64,000 nt of DNA from Sphingomonas sp. NFR04 (GTDB taxonomy: Bacteria > Pseudomonadota > Alphaproteobacteria > Sphingomonadales > Sphingomonadaceae): NCBI RefSeq assembly GCF_900114095.1, contig NZ_FORV01000001.1:682001-746000 (forward strand). Direction: 5' to 3'. Under the pieces are notes generated by a model. That model searched no databases. It had not been told where the DNA came from and was given only the letters and a program-made list of their open reading frames with translations. Shown here one piece after another: positions 53,833 to 62,408 of this stretch (position 1 is its first letter; each line of letters begins with the position of its first letter). The position numbers were made by a program, and so were the translations under genes.

Positions 53833-56157
53833 TCAGTAATTCAGGCCGAACCGGACACCGGCATACCGACGGAAGTCGCGTGGTAGCACCGCTTGCGTCG
53901 CGATCACGTTTGCGCTTCCCGAAACGGGCGCGATGTTGAAGTTGCCTGCGGAATTGACCACGGAGCCGTAGTACTGCTTGTCAAACAGGTTGCTGACGAA
54001 AACCGTCGCCTCCCACGCCCGCTTGTGGTCCCGAACGCCTGCGCTCAGATTGAAGATGCTGTAGGCGGGCTGGAATTGTTCCGGGTCGCGTGCTGCGAAA
54101 TAGACGCTGCCCTGATATTGCCAGCTACCCTGCAGGACGCCGTTGAGCTTCTCGGTGATCGCCGGTGCGTACTCGATGCTCGCCGACGCCTTCCATTCGG
54201 GGGACTGCACGGCGCGGGTGCCGGTCAGGACCTGATAGCCGGTGACACCCTTCGGGATGCAGCCGGCTGCAAGCGTCTGACGCGGATAGCACGGTGCCGC
54301 CGGGAAGGACGTGTAGGTGGCATCAAGGTACGTCGCCGCGCCGCTGATCGTCAGATCGCGCGTCACACGTACCGCACTTTCGAACTCCAGGCCCTTGGTG
54401 TTGAGGCCGCCGACATTGGTCAGGCGGAAGTTCGCCGTACCGTCCGGCAGCGGCTCCAGCGTCTGTGCCTGCAGGTTCTTGTAGTTGGTATCGAAATAGG
54501 TGACGTTGAAGGTCATGTGGCGATCGAAGAACTGGGTGCGGATACCGAACTCCTTGTCCTTCGACGTCTCCGGCTTGATCGGGCCAGCATTGGCGCGGAG
54601 CTGGTTGAAGCCGGTGGTCAGATCGTAGGTCTGGCCCTTGTAGCCGGTCGCATAGCTGCCGAACACCATGACGTCCCGGGTCGCCTGATATTGCAGACCC
54701 AAACGATAGGTGGTCGCGTTGTCGCTGGCGTGGCCGTTCCAGCTTCCCTTCGCGCGATTATCGGTAAAGGTATATTGCACGCGCTCATTTTGCGCACGAC
54801 CGCCGACCGTCGCGGTGAGGTTCTTCACGAACTCCCAGTCGATCTGACCGAAGGCCGCAATCTGGCGCGATCCGGACGTGGCGTACCAGTCTGCCGGAGA
54901 GAATGCCGGACCGCGCAGGAACGGCCGCTTGAAGGCAGTGTTCGCATAATAGATGCCGAGCGCGTATCGGAACGCGTCGGTGCCCGGCGACAGCAGGCGG
55001 ATTTCCTGCGTGAACAGTCGCGACTTGAACGCGCCGATCTGCGTGTTCGTGCCGAAAAGGCCAGGTGCGGACGTGTCGTCATGATCGAGATAGTCGTCGA
55101 GGCGGAAACGATCGTACGACGTCAGCCCGAGGATGTTCATCTTGCCGATGTTGACGTCGGTGCGGAGCATCGTGCCCCAGCCCCAATATTTCGTCCGCGA
55201 GTCGTAGTTGTTGCTGACGGTCTGGTTGGACGGCCCCACCTGCACGCCGGGCAGCACCACCGCCGGCTTCAGACCAGGCTGGAAACGCAGATAGCCATTG
55301 GGATCCAGGCGAATGAACGGACGACCAACCGTCGTGTTACCGTTCAGATAGTTGCCCGAAAGCGTGAAGGTGACGTCCGGCGCCGCCTTCCAGCGCAGCT
55401 TGCCGCGGCTGTTGAGGGTTTCGCGTCCATTCACCTGCTTGCCGTTGAACAGGTTCTTAACGTTGCCGTCCCAGTTCGAATAGCTGGCGGAGAAGACATA
55501 GCCGAGCGTCTCGCTGATCGGGCCGGTTACGCTGAAGCTGCCACCATATTCGCTGTCGTCGGTGGCGAGCAGGTTCGCCTTGACGTGGAAGTCGTTGGTC
55601 GGCTGCGTGGTCATGATCTTGATCAGACCGGCCGAGGCAGCCTTGCCGTACAGCGTGCTCTGCGGGCCGCGCAGCACTTCGATCTGCGCCACATCGGGGA
55701 GATCGGTGAAGGCACGCGCCTGAAAGGCGAGCGGCACGCCGTCGACCGTTACCGCAACCGAGGACTCCACACCGATGCCGAACGCGAAGGTACCGACGCC
55801 GCGCAACGAGACGTTCGAGTTGACCGGATGCTCGGCCGGGCGGATGGTCAGCGATGGGGCGACCTTGCCGAGATCCTGGAAGTTGCGAACGCCCTGGGCT
55901 TCGAGCTGTGCGGGCGTCACCACCTGCACCGCGAGCGGCACGTTCTGGATGTTCTCGAAGCGCTTCTGGGCGGTCGTGGTGACGACGATCTCGCCATCGT
56001 CCTGCGCCATCTTGCCGGCGGTCTGGGCCGCGGCGGCCCCTGCGGCGACGGTCGTCGCGGCGGAAGTGTCAACGGTCTGGGTCTGCGCATGCGCACTACC
56101 CGCCAAGCATGCAGCAACCAAAGCAGCATGCGCGACCGATACCTGGTAACCTCTCAT
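53833..56157 (-). CDS. TonB-dependent receptor, first of the tandem triplet
   Basis: 774 residues from ATG 56157 (AAGGGGAG upstream; the open frame to 56193 is not needed). Signal peptide MRGYQVSVAHAALVAACLAGSAHA, low-complexity Ala linker (~28-45), TonB-box area IVVTTTAQKRFENIQNVPLA, plug and barrel ending RFGLNY. Nearest downstream of the GH31 glycosidase gene, so it may import the glycan that the neighbouring GH31/MFS genes handle (inference). Confidence 0.93.
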   Translation of the reverse strand: MRGYQVSVAHAALVAACLAGSAHAQTQTVDTSAATTVAAGAAAAQTAGKMAQDDGEIVVTTTAQKRFENIQNVPLAVQVVTPAQLEAQGVRNFQDLGKVAPSLTIRPAEHPVNSNVSLRGVGTFAFGIGVESSVAVTVDGVPLAFQARAFTDLPDVAQIEVLRGPQSTLYGKAASAGLIKIMTTQPTNDFHVKANLLATDDSEYGGSFSVTGPISETLGYVFSASYSNWDGNVKNLFNGKQVNGRETLNSRGKLRWKAAPDVTFTLSGNYLNGNTTVGRPFIRLDPNGYLRFQPGLKPAVVLPGVQVGPSNQTVSNNYDSRTKYWGWGTMLRTDVNIGKMNILGLTSYDRFRLDDYLDHDDTSAPGLFGTNTQIGAFKSRLFTQEIRLLSPGTDAFRYALGIYYANTAFKRPFLRGPAFSPADWYATSGSRQIAAFGQIDWEFVKNLTATVGGRAQNERVQYTFTDNRAKGSWNGHASDNATTYRLGLQYQATRDVMVFGSYATGYKGQTYDLTTGFNQLRANAGPIKPETSKDKEFGIRTQFFDRHMTFNVTYFDTNYKNLQAQTLEPLPDGTANFRLTNVGGLNTKGLEFESAVRVTRDLTISGAATYLDATYTSFPAAPCYPRQTLAAGCIPKGVTGYQVLTGTRAVQSPEWKASASIEYAPAITEKLNGVLQGSWQYQGSVYFAARDPEQFQPAYSIFNLSAGVRDHKRAWEATVFVSNLFDKQYYGSVVNSAGNFNIAPVSGSANVIATQAVLPRDFRRYAGVRFGLNY

Positions 56158-56212
56158 TAATACTCCCCTTGTCCGGCAGGGTTCTACCCGCAATTCTTTT
56201 TTAGACAGCCGG

Positions 56213-56250
56213 ACAATAGGTTCCCCGACACTCCGAGAAATATCGGGGAA
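56213..56250 (-). promoter_or_regulatory. Promoter and dyad for receptor at 53833
   Basis: Minus-strand -10 TATTGT (56218-56213), preceded by inverted repeat TTCCCCGA (56221-56228) / TCGGGGAA (56243-56250) in the 113-base gap after the GH31 gene. The hairpin could also end the GH31 transcript, although no T-run follows. Confidence 0.45.
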
Positions 56251-56270
56251 ACGCGGTATGCAATCGTTTT

Positions 56271-58649
56271 TTACTTGCTCTTGTGCTCAATCTGTTGCTG
56301 CGACGCCACACTGACAGCGCTGCCACGCTCCACGACTAGCGGACGATGATCGTTACTTGGTAGCAACATGGTCACATCTGCGTCGTCCAATTGCGTACCT
56401 GTTGGCGTGACGCGAACCACGACCCGGTCCTCCCGCGCCTCGCCCTGGATCTGCCAGCGCACGAGGGCATTGCCGTCCCCGTCCATCGCTTCGCAGGCAA
56501 AAGCGCCTTCGCGGGGCGGGAACAGCCACATGCCGCGGCGCGGTGCGCCCGCGCGCCAGCCTCCCTCGGCGAGGTCGACCAGCATCGCCGAGCCCGCCCG
56601 GGCGAACAGCGGCGGCGGACCGTCGAGCGGCGCCGCGACGGTCACCCAGGTGCCGCCGGTGAAGGTCTCGCCCGTCCACACATGGGTCCAGTCCGCACCC
56701 GCGGGGAGGTAGAGCCGTCGCTCGGTCGCGCCTTGCTCCACCACCGGCGCCGCCAGCACGTCGGTGCCGAGCAGATGCTCGTCGCTTTCCGCCCAGCATT
56801 GCGGATCCTGGGGGAACACCGCCCAGGTCGGCAGCACCATCGGCATATAGTCCGAGTGATAGCGGTGGAGCAGGTCGTGGAAGAACGGCACCAGTCGCTG
56901 GCGCAGCCGCATCAACGCCTGGATCGCGGACAGCGCCTCCGGGTACATCCAGGGTTCGTTGACGCTGCGATCGTCGTTCCAGCTATGGATGCTGAAGCGC
57001 GGCATGAGCACGCCCGCCTGCACCCAACGGACCAACAGCTCGGCATCCGGCGCAGGACCGGCAAAGCCGCCGACATCATGCCCGCTGTTGGACACGCCCG
57101 ACAGCGCCAGGCCGATCGCCATCCGGGCATTGTAGCGCAGCGTCTTCCATTCGGTGCGATTGTCGCCGGTCCAGGTCTGGGCGTAACGCTGCAGCCCCGC
57201 CATGCCCGCGCGGGTGACGACATAGGGCAGTTCGTCCGGCCGCGCCTCGATCTGCGCGCGGCGCGAGGCACGCATCATCAGCAGCGGCTGCACCGGCCGC
57301 ATCGCCGCGGCAGGCACCGACGTGCCGAAGCCGGCGAAGCGGGCGCGGGCATGCCACACTTCATATTCGTTATTGTCGTTCCAGGTGGAGCGAATGCCGT
57401 TGTCGAGCAGCGCCGACTTCACCTGCGCCCGCCACCAGGCGGCGGCGTCCGGGTTGGTGAAGTCGACATAGCTGCCGACCTCGTCCCAGAACTGTGCCTC
57501 CACGGGCTGCCCGTCTCCGTCGCTGACGAAGTAGCCCGCCGCCGCGACCTCGTCATAGCGCGGATGGCTGCGCAGCAGCGCAGGCTTGATGTTGGGCACC
57601 AGCTCGACGCCGGCGTCCGCATAGCTCGACACGAATGCCTTGGGATCGGGGAACTTGTCGCGATTCCAGTGGAACACGTACCGCTTGTCGCCGATCGAGG
57701 TGTAGCCCGAGGACAGATGGAACGAGGTGCAGCCGATGTCATGCTCGGCCAGCTTCTCCAGGAACCCGCCCATCTGCGCCGCCGCATCGGGCGCGTCGGT
57801 ATAGGTCATGGTCGAGCCCGAATAGCCGAGCGACCAGCGCGGCATCAGCGCTGGGCGGCCGGTCAGCCAGGTGAAGCGCTTGGTCACCGCCAGCGGATCG
57901 GGACCGGCGATCATCCACAGATCCACATCGCCGTAATCGGCAACCATGTGCCGGTAGAAGCCGTGGTAATTGTCGAGCTCGCGCCCGAAATCGAAGGCAA
58001 CGTCGGCCAGCGTGTCGTAGAAGGCGCCGTGGCAACGCCCGGCCTCGTCGGCGACCAGCACATAGGGGATCGACTTGTACTGCGGGTCGCTCGTTTCCGC
58101 GTCATAGCCCATCGGGTCGAGATTGGTCAGGCGGAAGCTGCGGCCGGCGCGATTGGCGTCGCCGGTGCGATCGCCCAGGCCGTAGAAGCGCTCGCCCGGG
58201 CGGCGCGCGACATAATGGTGCGCCTTGCCGTCCCACCAGCCGAAGTCATAGGCATGGGTCGGGCGATCCTCCGCCATCGGGACCCAGGCATCGCCGTCGC
58301 GCTGCTCCCAGCGGCAGTGCAGACCGTGGAGCCGCGCGGTGAGCCGAATGCGATCGGTCTCAAGCACCAGCTGCTCGGCATCGTGGGACAGCCGATAGTC
58401 CGGGCAGGTGAAGCCGGACACGTCCATCCGGTCCCGCCCCGGCTCGGCGATGTCTTCCTGCCCGGGCGCGATCGCCCAGCTCGGCGGGCTCGTGACAATG
58501 CCGTGCGCAAGCAGCAGCAGCCGCACCATGTCCTGCTCGAGCACGAACAGGTGCGCGACGGCGCCGGTATCGGACTCCAGCGTGATCCGCCCCTGCCCCT
58601 CTTCGGCAATCGTGAAGCGCGGGGGATTGGAAAGCGTGGCGCGTCTCAT
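56271..58649 (-). CDS. GH31 family alpha-glycosidase
   Basis: 792 residues, from ATG 58649 overlapping the stop of the MFS gene (ATGA). GH31 glycosidases hydrolyse alpha-glucosides, alpha-xylosides, alpha-galactosides or sulfoquinovosides by a retaining mechanism. Motifs: nucleophile Asp ~425 in WNDNNEYEVW (an atypical variant of the usual W-x-D-M-N-E) and acid/base Asp ~496 in WTGDNRTEWKTL. N-terminal beta-domain ~1-240, C-terminal beta-domain ~600-790. No signal peptide, so it acts in the cytoplasm after uptake. The substrate cannot be assigned. Confidence 0.9.
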   Translation of the reverse strand: MRRATLSNPPRFTIAEEGQGRITLESDTGAVAHLFVLEQDMVRLLLLAHGIVTSPPSWAIAPGQEDIAEPGRDRMDVSGFTCPDYRLSHDAEQLVLETDRIRLTARLHGLHCRWEQRDGDAWVPMAEDRPTHAYDFGWWDGKAHHYVARRPGERFYGLGDRTGDANRAGRSFRLTNLDPMGYDAETSDPQYKSIPYVLVADEAGRCHGAFYDTLADVAFDFGRELDNYHGFYRHMVADYGDVDLWMIAGPDPLAVTKRFTWLTGRPALMPRWSLGYSGSTMTYTDAPDAAAQMGGFLEKLAEHDIGCTSFHLSSGYTSIGDKRYVFHWNRDKFPDPKAFVSSYADAGVELVPNIKPALLRSHPRYDEVAAAGYFVSDGDGQPVEAQFWDEVGSYVDFTNPDAAAWWRAQVKSALLDNGIRSTWNDNNEYEVWHARARFAGFGTSVPAAAMRPVQPLLMMRASRRAQIEARPDELPYVVTRAGMAGLQRYAQTWTGDNRTEWKTLRYNARMAIGLALSGVSNSGHDVGGFAGPAPDAELLVRWVQAGVLMPRFSIHSWNDDRSVNEPWMYPEALSAIQALMRLRQRLVPFFHDLLHRYHSDYMPMVLPTWAVFPQDPQCWAESDEHLLGTDVLAAPVVEQGATERRLYLPAGADWTHVWTGETFTGGTWVTVAAPLDGPPPLFARAGSAMLVDLAEGGWRAGAPRRGMWLFPPREGAFACEAMDGDGNALVRWQIQGEAREDRVVVRVTPTGTQLDDADVTMLLPSNDHRPLVVERGSAVSVASQQQIEHKSK

Positions 58650-59941
58650 TTCACAGGCTCCGGAAGGCGAAGATGGCGCAGGCCGGCGATCAGCACGACC
58701 GCGCCGATAATGTCGAAGACGGAAAGCATGCCGAACAGCGGCGCATAGCCGACCGTATCGGCCAGCTGCCCGATCAGCAGCGAGAACATCAGCCCGCCGA
58801 CCCAGCCGGCCTGGCCGATAAAGCCGTTGGCCGCGCCGACTTCCTCGGCGGTGAATACGTCGGCCGACAGCGTGTTGATCAGCACCGAGATCATCTGGTG
58901 CGCAAAGCCCCCGATGCAGAACAGCGCGATGGCGGTGTAGGGGCTCGCCGCCAGCCCGATGCAGCCCGGCGCGATCATCAGCACTGCCGCCAGCGCAACC
59001 CCAGCGACGCGCGAGGCGATCAGCGGCAGGCGGAAGCGCGCGACCAGGAAGGGTGAGAGATAGCCGCCCAGCACCCCGCCCAGATCGGCCGCAAGGAAGG
59101 GCAGCCAGGCGAACAGCGCGATCTGCTTGAGGTCCATGCCGCGTTCGGTGGCGAGATAGAGCGGGATCCAGAAGCTGAAGGTCTGCCACGCCGGCTCGGC
59201 GAGGAAGCGCGGCACCGCGATGATCCAGAAGCGCGCGGTGCCCAGGATCTCGCGCGCCGAGGCACGACGGTCGAGCGGCTTGGGCCGCCCCTCGGCGATC
59301 AGCATGCGCTCGTGATGGGTGATCTTGGGATGGCTGCCGGGGCTGCGGTAGAATACCCACCAGGCGAGCGACCAGAGCAGCCCCACCGCACCCGTGACGA
59401 CGAACGCCATCCGCCAGTCGGTATAGATCATCACGATCGCGACGACCGGCGGCGCCAGTAGCGCGCCCAGCGACGTACCGGCGTTGAACCAGCCCACCGC
59501 CACCGATCGCTCGCGCGCCGGAAACCATTCGGCGATCGCCTTGATGCCCGACGGGATGGCGGCGGATTCGAACATGCCGAGCAGCCCGCGGAAGAACACC
59601 AGCCCCAGCCAGCCAGCCGCGAGCGCATGGAGCATGTTGGCGACCGACCAGGCCGCGCCGAACAGCGCGAAGCCCGCGCGCAGCCCGATCCGGTCGACGA
59701 TCATCCCCGCGATCGGCTGCATCACCGTATAGGCGAGCTGGAAGCCGCCGACGACATAGCTGTACTGCTGCGTCGTCATGTGCAGCACGGTCTTCAGCTC
59801 GGGCGCGAGCACGCCCAACGAGTTGCGCGCGAGATAATTGGCAATGGTGCCGGCACAGATCAGCCCGACGATCCACCAGCGAAGATGGGCAATACGCCGC
59901 ATAAACCTTTCACTGCCCTCTCTGAATGGCTCCGCGGCCAT
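58646..59941 (-). CDS. MFS transporter, ACS/hexuronate-type
   Basis: About 431 residues with ~12 transmembrane segments, similar to ExuT-type sugar-acid/proton symporters: RWWIVGLICAGTIANYLARNSLGVL, GFQLAYTVMQPIAGMIVDRIG, and AIAEWFPARERSVAVGWFNAG. Start uncertain: ATG 59941 (used here), ATG 59902, or TTG 59989 overlapping the deoR stop. Likely imports the glycoside cleaved by the GH31 enzyme, or a product of it. Confidence 0.88.
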   Translation of the reverse strand: MAAEPFREGSERFMRRIAHLRWWIVGLICAGTIANYLARNSLGVLAPELKTVLHMTTQQYSYVVGGFQLAYTVMQPIAGMIVDRIGLRAGFALFGAAWSVANMLHALAAGWLGLVFFRGLLGMFESAAIPSGIKAIAEWFPARERSVAVGWFNAGTSLGALLAPPVVAIVMIYTDWRMAFVVTGAVGLLWSLAWWVFYRSPGSHPKITHHERMLIAEGRPKPLDRRASAREILGTARFWIIAVPRFLAEPAWQTFSFWIPLYLATERGMDLKQIALFAWLPFLAADLGGVLGGYLSPFLVARFRLPLIASRVAGVALAAVLMIAPGCIGLAASPYTAIALFCIGGFAHQMISVLINTLSADVFTAEEVGAANGFIGQAGWVGGLMFSLLIGQLADTVGYAPLFGMLSVFDIIGAVVLIAGLRHLRLPEPVK

Positions 59942-59985
59942 TCTGTTCTTCGTTTCGGCAATCCTGCACGGATTGGCCTGACCAA

Positions 59986-60768
59986 TCAAGCGTCCGTCTG
60001 CGTCACCTTGACTTGCCCCGCCGCGCAGGCGGCAGCGATCCCGGGATGTAGGAGGCGATCGGTGACCAAATGATCAACGATTCCGATCTCCGCGATCCGC
60101 ACCGGCGCCGGCCGCCCGAACTTGGTCTGGTCGGTCGCGAGGATCACGGTGCGGGCCTGTTCGATGATCGTCTGCGAGACGCGCACCTCGTCCATGTCGA
60201 AGTCGAGCAGCGTCCCCTCCTCGTCGATCGCCGAGGCCCCGATCAGCGCGTAATCGAGCTTGAAGCCGCGCAGGAAATCCATCGCCAGCGCGCCCACCAC
60301 CGCGCGGTCGCTGGCGCGTACCCGCCCGCCGACGACCACCACCTCAATGGTCGGCACGCCGCCGAGGATGTCGGCGACGTTGAGATTGTTGGTCACCACC
60401 AGCAAATGGCGGTGCTGGACCAGCGCGCGGGCGATCGCCTCGGTCGTCGTGCCGATATTGATGAACAGGCTGGCGCCGTCTGGCACCAAAGCCGCCGCCG
60501 CCGTGCCGATCGCCGCCTTGGCCTCGGCGGCCACCTGCCGCCGCGCCTCGCGATCGAGATTGTCGACGCCCGAGGTCACCACCGCGCCGCCATGCACGCG
60601 CGACAGCATCGCCTGCTTGGCAAGCTGGTTCAGGTCTCGGCGGATCGTCTGCGGCGTCACTTCCAGCGCGGTCGCCAGCGCCTCGACGCTAACGCTGCCG
60701 GTGCGGCGGGCGAGGTCGAGGATGCGCGCGTGGCGGCCGGCGACCAGATCGGGCAGGTCTTCGGCCAT
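59986..60768 (-). CDS. glpR: DeoR/GlpR-family transcriptional regulator
   Basis: 260 residues from ATG 60768, which shares its first base with the glpD stop (TGATG). N-terminal DeoR winged helix (VEALATALEVTPQTIRRDLNQLAKQAMLSRVHGGA, ~30-70) and a sugar-phosphate-sensing ISOCOT-like domain (FINIGTTTEAIARAL, VVVGGRVRASDRAVVGALA). In such operons it is the repressor that responds to glycerol-3-phosphate. Operator candidates lie in the glpD/glpK divergent spacer. Whether it also controls the GH31 genes is inferred from co-transcription. Confidence 0.88.
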   Translation of the reverse strand: MAEDLPDLVAGRHARILDLARRTGSVSVEALATALEVTPQTIRRDLNQLAKQAMLSRVHGGAVVTSGVDNLDREARRQVAAEAKAAIGTAAAALVPDGASLFINIGTTTEAIARALVQHRHLLVVTNNLNVADILGGVPTIEVVVVGGRVRASDRAVVGALAMDFLRGFKLDYALIGASAIDEEGTLLDFDMDEVRVSQTIIEQARTVILATDQTKFGRPAPVRIAEIGIVDHLVTDRLLHPGIAAACAAGQVKVTQTDA

Positions 60769-62294
60769 CAGGCCGATCGCGCCATCCGCCGGGGCTCGCC
60801 GCCAAGATATTCGGCGAGCCGCTCGGCGGTGCCCGGCGGCACGTGCAGCCCCAGCTTGCTGCGGCGGTAGAGGATGTCCTCGGCGGTCACCGCCCATTCC
60901 TGGGCCCGCAGATAGTCGACTTCGCGGAACGTCAGCCCGCCGCCGAGATCGGTGCCCAGATCGAACATCGTCATCGCGTCGCCGAGCAGCGCGTCGACCC
61001 GCGTGCCATAGGCGCGGGCAAGCCGGCGGAGCAGGTCGGCCGGCAGGCCCGGGCGCGCATGCTGGAGATTGGCGACGAAGCGGTCGAAGTCGCCTTCGGG
61101 CAGGTCGCCGCCGGGCAGCACCGCGCCTGCGGTCCAGGCTTGCCCTGCCTCCGGGAAGAAGCGCGCCAGTTCGGCCATCGCGTGCTCGGCCAGCTTGCGA
61201 TAGGTGGTGATCTTGCCGCCGAAGATGCTGAGCATCGGCGCGCGATCGTCGTCGCCGTCCAGGTCGAGCACATAGTCGCGCGTCACCGCCGAGGCGTTGC
61301 CCGCCTTGTCGTCATAGAGCGGGCGAATGCCGGCATAGCTCCACACCACGTCCTTCTCGGACGGCGGATCGTCGAAATAGCGCGCGGCGGTATCGAGAAG
61401 ATAGCGGGTTTCCTCCACGCTGATCTGCGCCTTGCCCGGCGCGCCTTCCCACACTTGGTCGGTGGTGCCGATCAGCGTGTACTTGCCCTCATAGGGCACG
61501 GTGAACACGATCCGGCGATCCGGGTTCTGCAACATGAAGGCATGGTCGCCCGGATAGAGCTTCGGCACGACGAGATGGCTGCCCTTGACCAGCCGCAACC
61601 CGCGATCGGCGACCACGTCCGGCACGCGGCCCAGCACGTCCGCCACCCAAGGGCCCGCGGCGTTGACCAGCGCCCTGGCACGCACCGTGCGCTCGCCCGC
61701 ATCATCGGCGATGGTCGCGATCCATTCGCCGCCCTCGCGGCGGGCCCCGTGCAGCGCGGTGCGGGTGCGGATGTCCGCGCCCTTCTCCGCCGCGTCCATC
61801 GCGTTGAGCACCACCAGCCGGCTGTCTTCCACCCAGCAGTCCGAATAGACGAAGGCCTTGCCCTTCATGGTCTTCAGCCCGCGCCCGAACGGCGTGCGGG
61901 CGAGGTCGATTGTGTCGGTGCCGGGCAGCTTCTTGCGGCCGCCGAGATGGTCGTAGAGGAACAGCCCCAGCCGCACCATCCAGGCGGGCCGCGGCGACTG
62001 GGTCTGCGGCAGCACGAAGCGGAGCGGCCAGATGATGTGCGGCGCCATGCCCCAAAGCCGCTCGCGCTCGATCAGCGCTTCGCGCACCAGGCGGAACTCG
62101 CCATATTCGAGATAGCGCAGGCCGCCATGGATCAGCTTGGTCGAGGCCGAGGAGGTGTGGCTGGCGAGGTCTTCCTTCTCGACCAGCAGCACCGACAGGC
62201 CGCGTCCCGCGGCGTCGCGGGCGATGCCGGCACCGTTGATGCCGCCGCCGACCACCAGCATATCGAAACGCTCGTCGGAATGTGCGGCCGCCAT
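60768..62294 (-). CDS. glpD: Glycerol-3-phosphate dehydrogenase, FAD-dependent
   Basis: 508 residues. Membrane-associated oxidation of glycerol-3-phosphate to dihydroxyacetone phosphate, electrons to quinone. N-terminal FAD-binding MLVVGGGINGAGIARDAAGRG, then STKLIHGGLRYLEYGEF and IFGGKITTYRKLAEHA. ATG 62294 is chosen for its GAGG ribosome site 6 bases before; ATG 62306 and the longer frame to 62342 run into the operator region. First gene of the glpD-glpR-MFS-GH31 operon. Confidence 0.95.
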   Translation of the reverse strand: MAAAHSDERFDMLVVGGGINGAGIARDAAGRGLSVLLVEKEDLASHTSSASTKLIHGGLRYLEYGEFRLVREALIERERLWGMAPHIIWPLRFVLPQTQSPRPAWMVRLGLFLYDHLGGRKKLPGTDTIDLARTPFGRGLKTMKGKAFVYSDCWVEDSRLVVLNAMDAAEKGADIRTRTALHGARREGGEWIATIADDAGERTVRARALVNAAGPWVADVLGRVPDVVADRGLRLVKGSHLVVPKLYPGDHAFMLQNPDRRIVFTVPYEGKYTLIGTTDQVWEGAPGKAQISVEETRYLLDTAARYFDDPPSEKDVVWSYAGIRPLYDDKAGNASAVTRDYVLDLDGDDDRAPMLSIFGGKITTYRKLAEHAMAELARFFPEAGQAWTAGAVLPGGDLPEGDFDRFVANLQHARPGLPADLLRRLARAYGTRVDALLGDAMTMFDLGTDLGGGLTFREVDYLRAQEWAVTAEDILYRRSKLGLHVPPGTAERLAEYLGGEPRRMARSA

Positions 62295-62304
62295 GCTTCG
62301 CCTC

Positions 62305-62392
62305 ATGTTCGCTATTGTTCGTTTATAGCACCAAGCGAACATAAACGAAAGCGTTGACGCGCGAACGAAAATCTACGAGCGTCCGAGCGAAC
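62305..62392. promoter_or_regulatory. GlpR operator array between glpD and glpK
   Basis: Half-sites TTCG(C/T)T at 62308 and 62318 (10 bases apart) are mirrored by AGCGAA at 62334 and AACGAA at 62344 (also 10 apart); ATGTTCGCT (62305-62313) and AGCGAACAT (62334-62342) form a perfect 9-base inverted repeat. Further AACGAA at 62364 and AGCGAACAT-like at 62386 lie toward glpK. The spacing on one helix face and the resemblance to the E. coli GlpR site (TTCG...CGAA) support a DeoR-family operator. Confidence 0.7.
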
Positions 62393-62408
62393 ATTGGGAG
62401 GGGCTTTG

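Noticed and set aside
48725..56160. Three long plus-strand open frames (769, 803 and 755 codons) opposite the TonB receptors
   Set aside because: They mirror each other only because the receptors do. No domain-like sequence, and all receptor motifs are on the minus strand.
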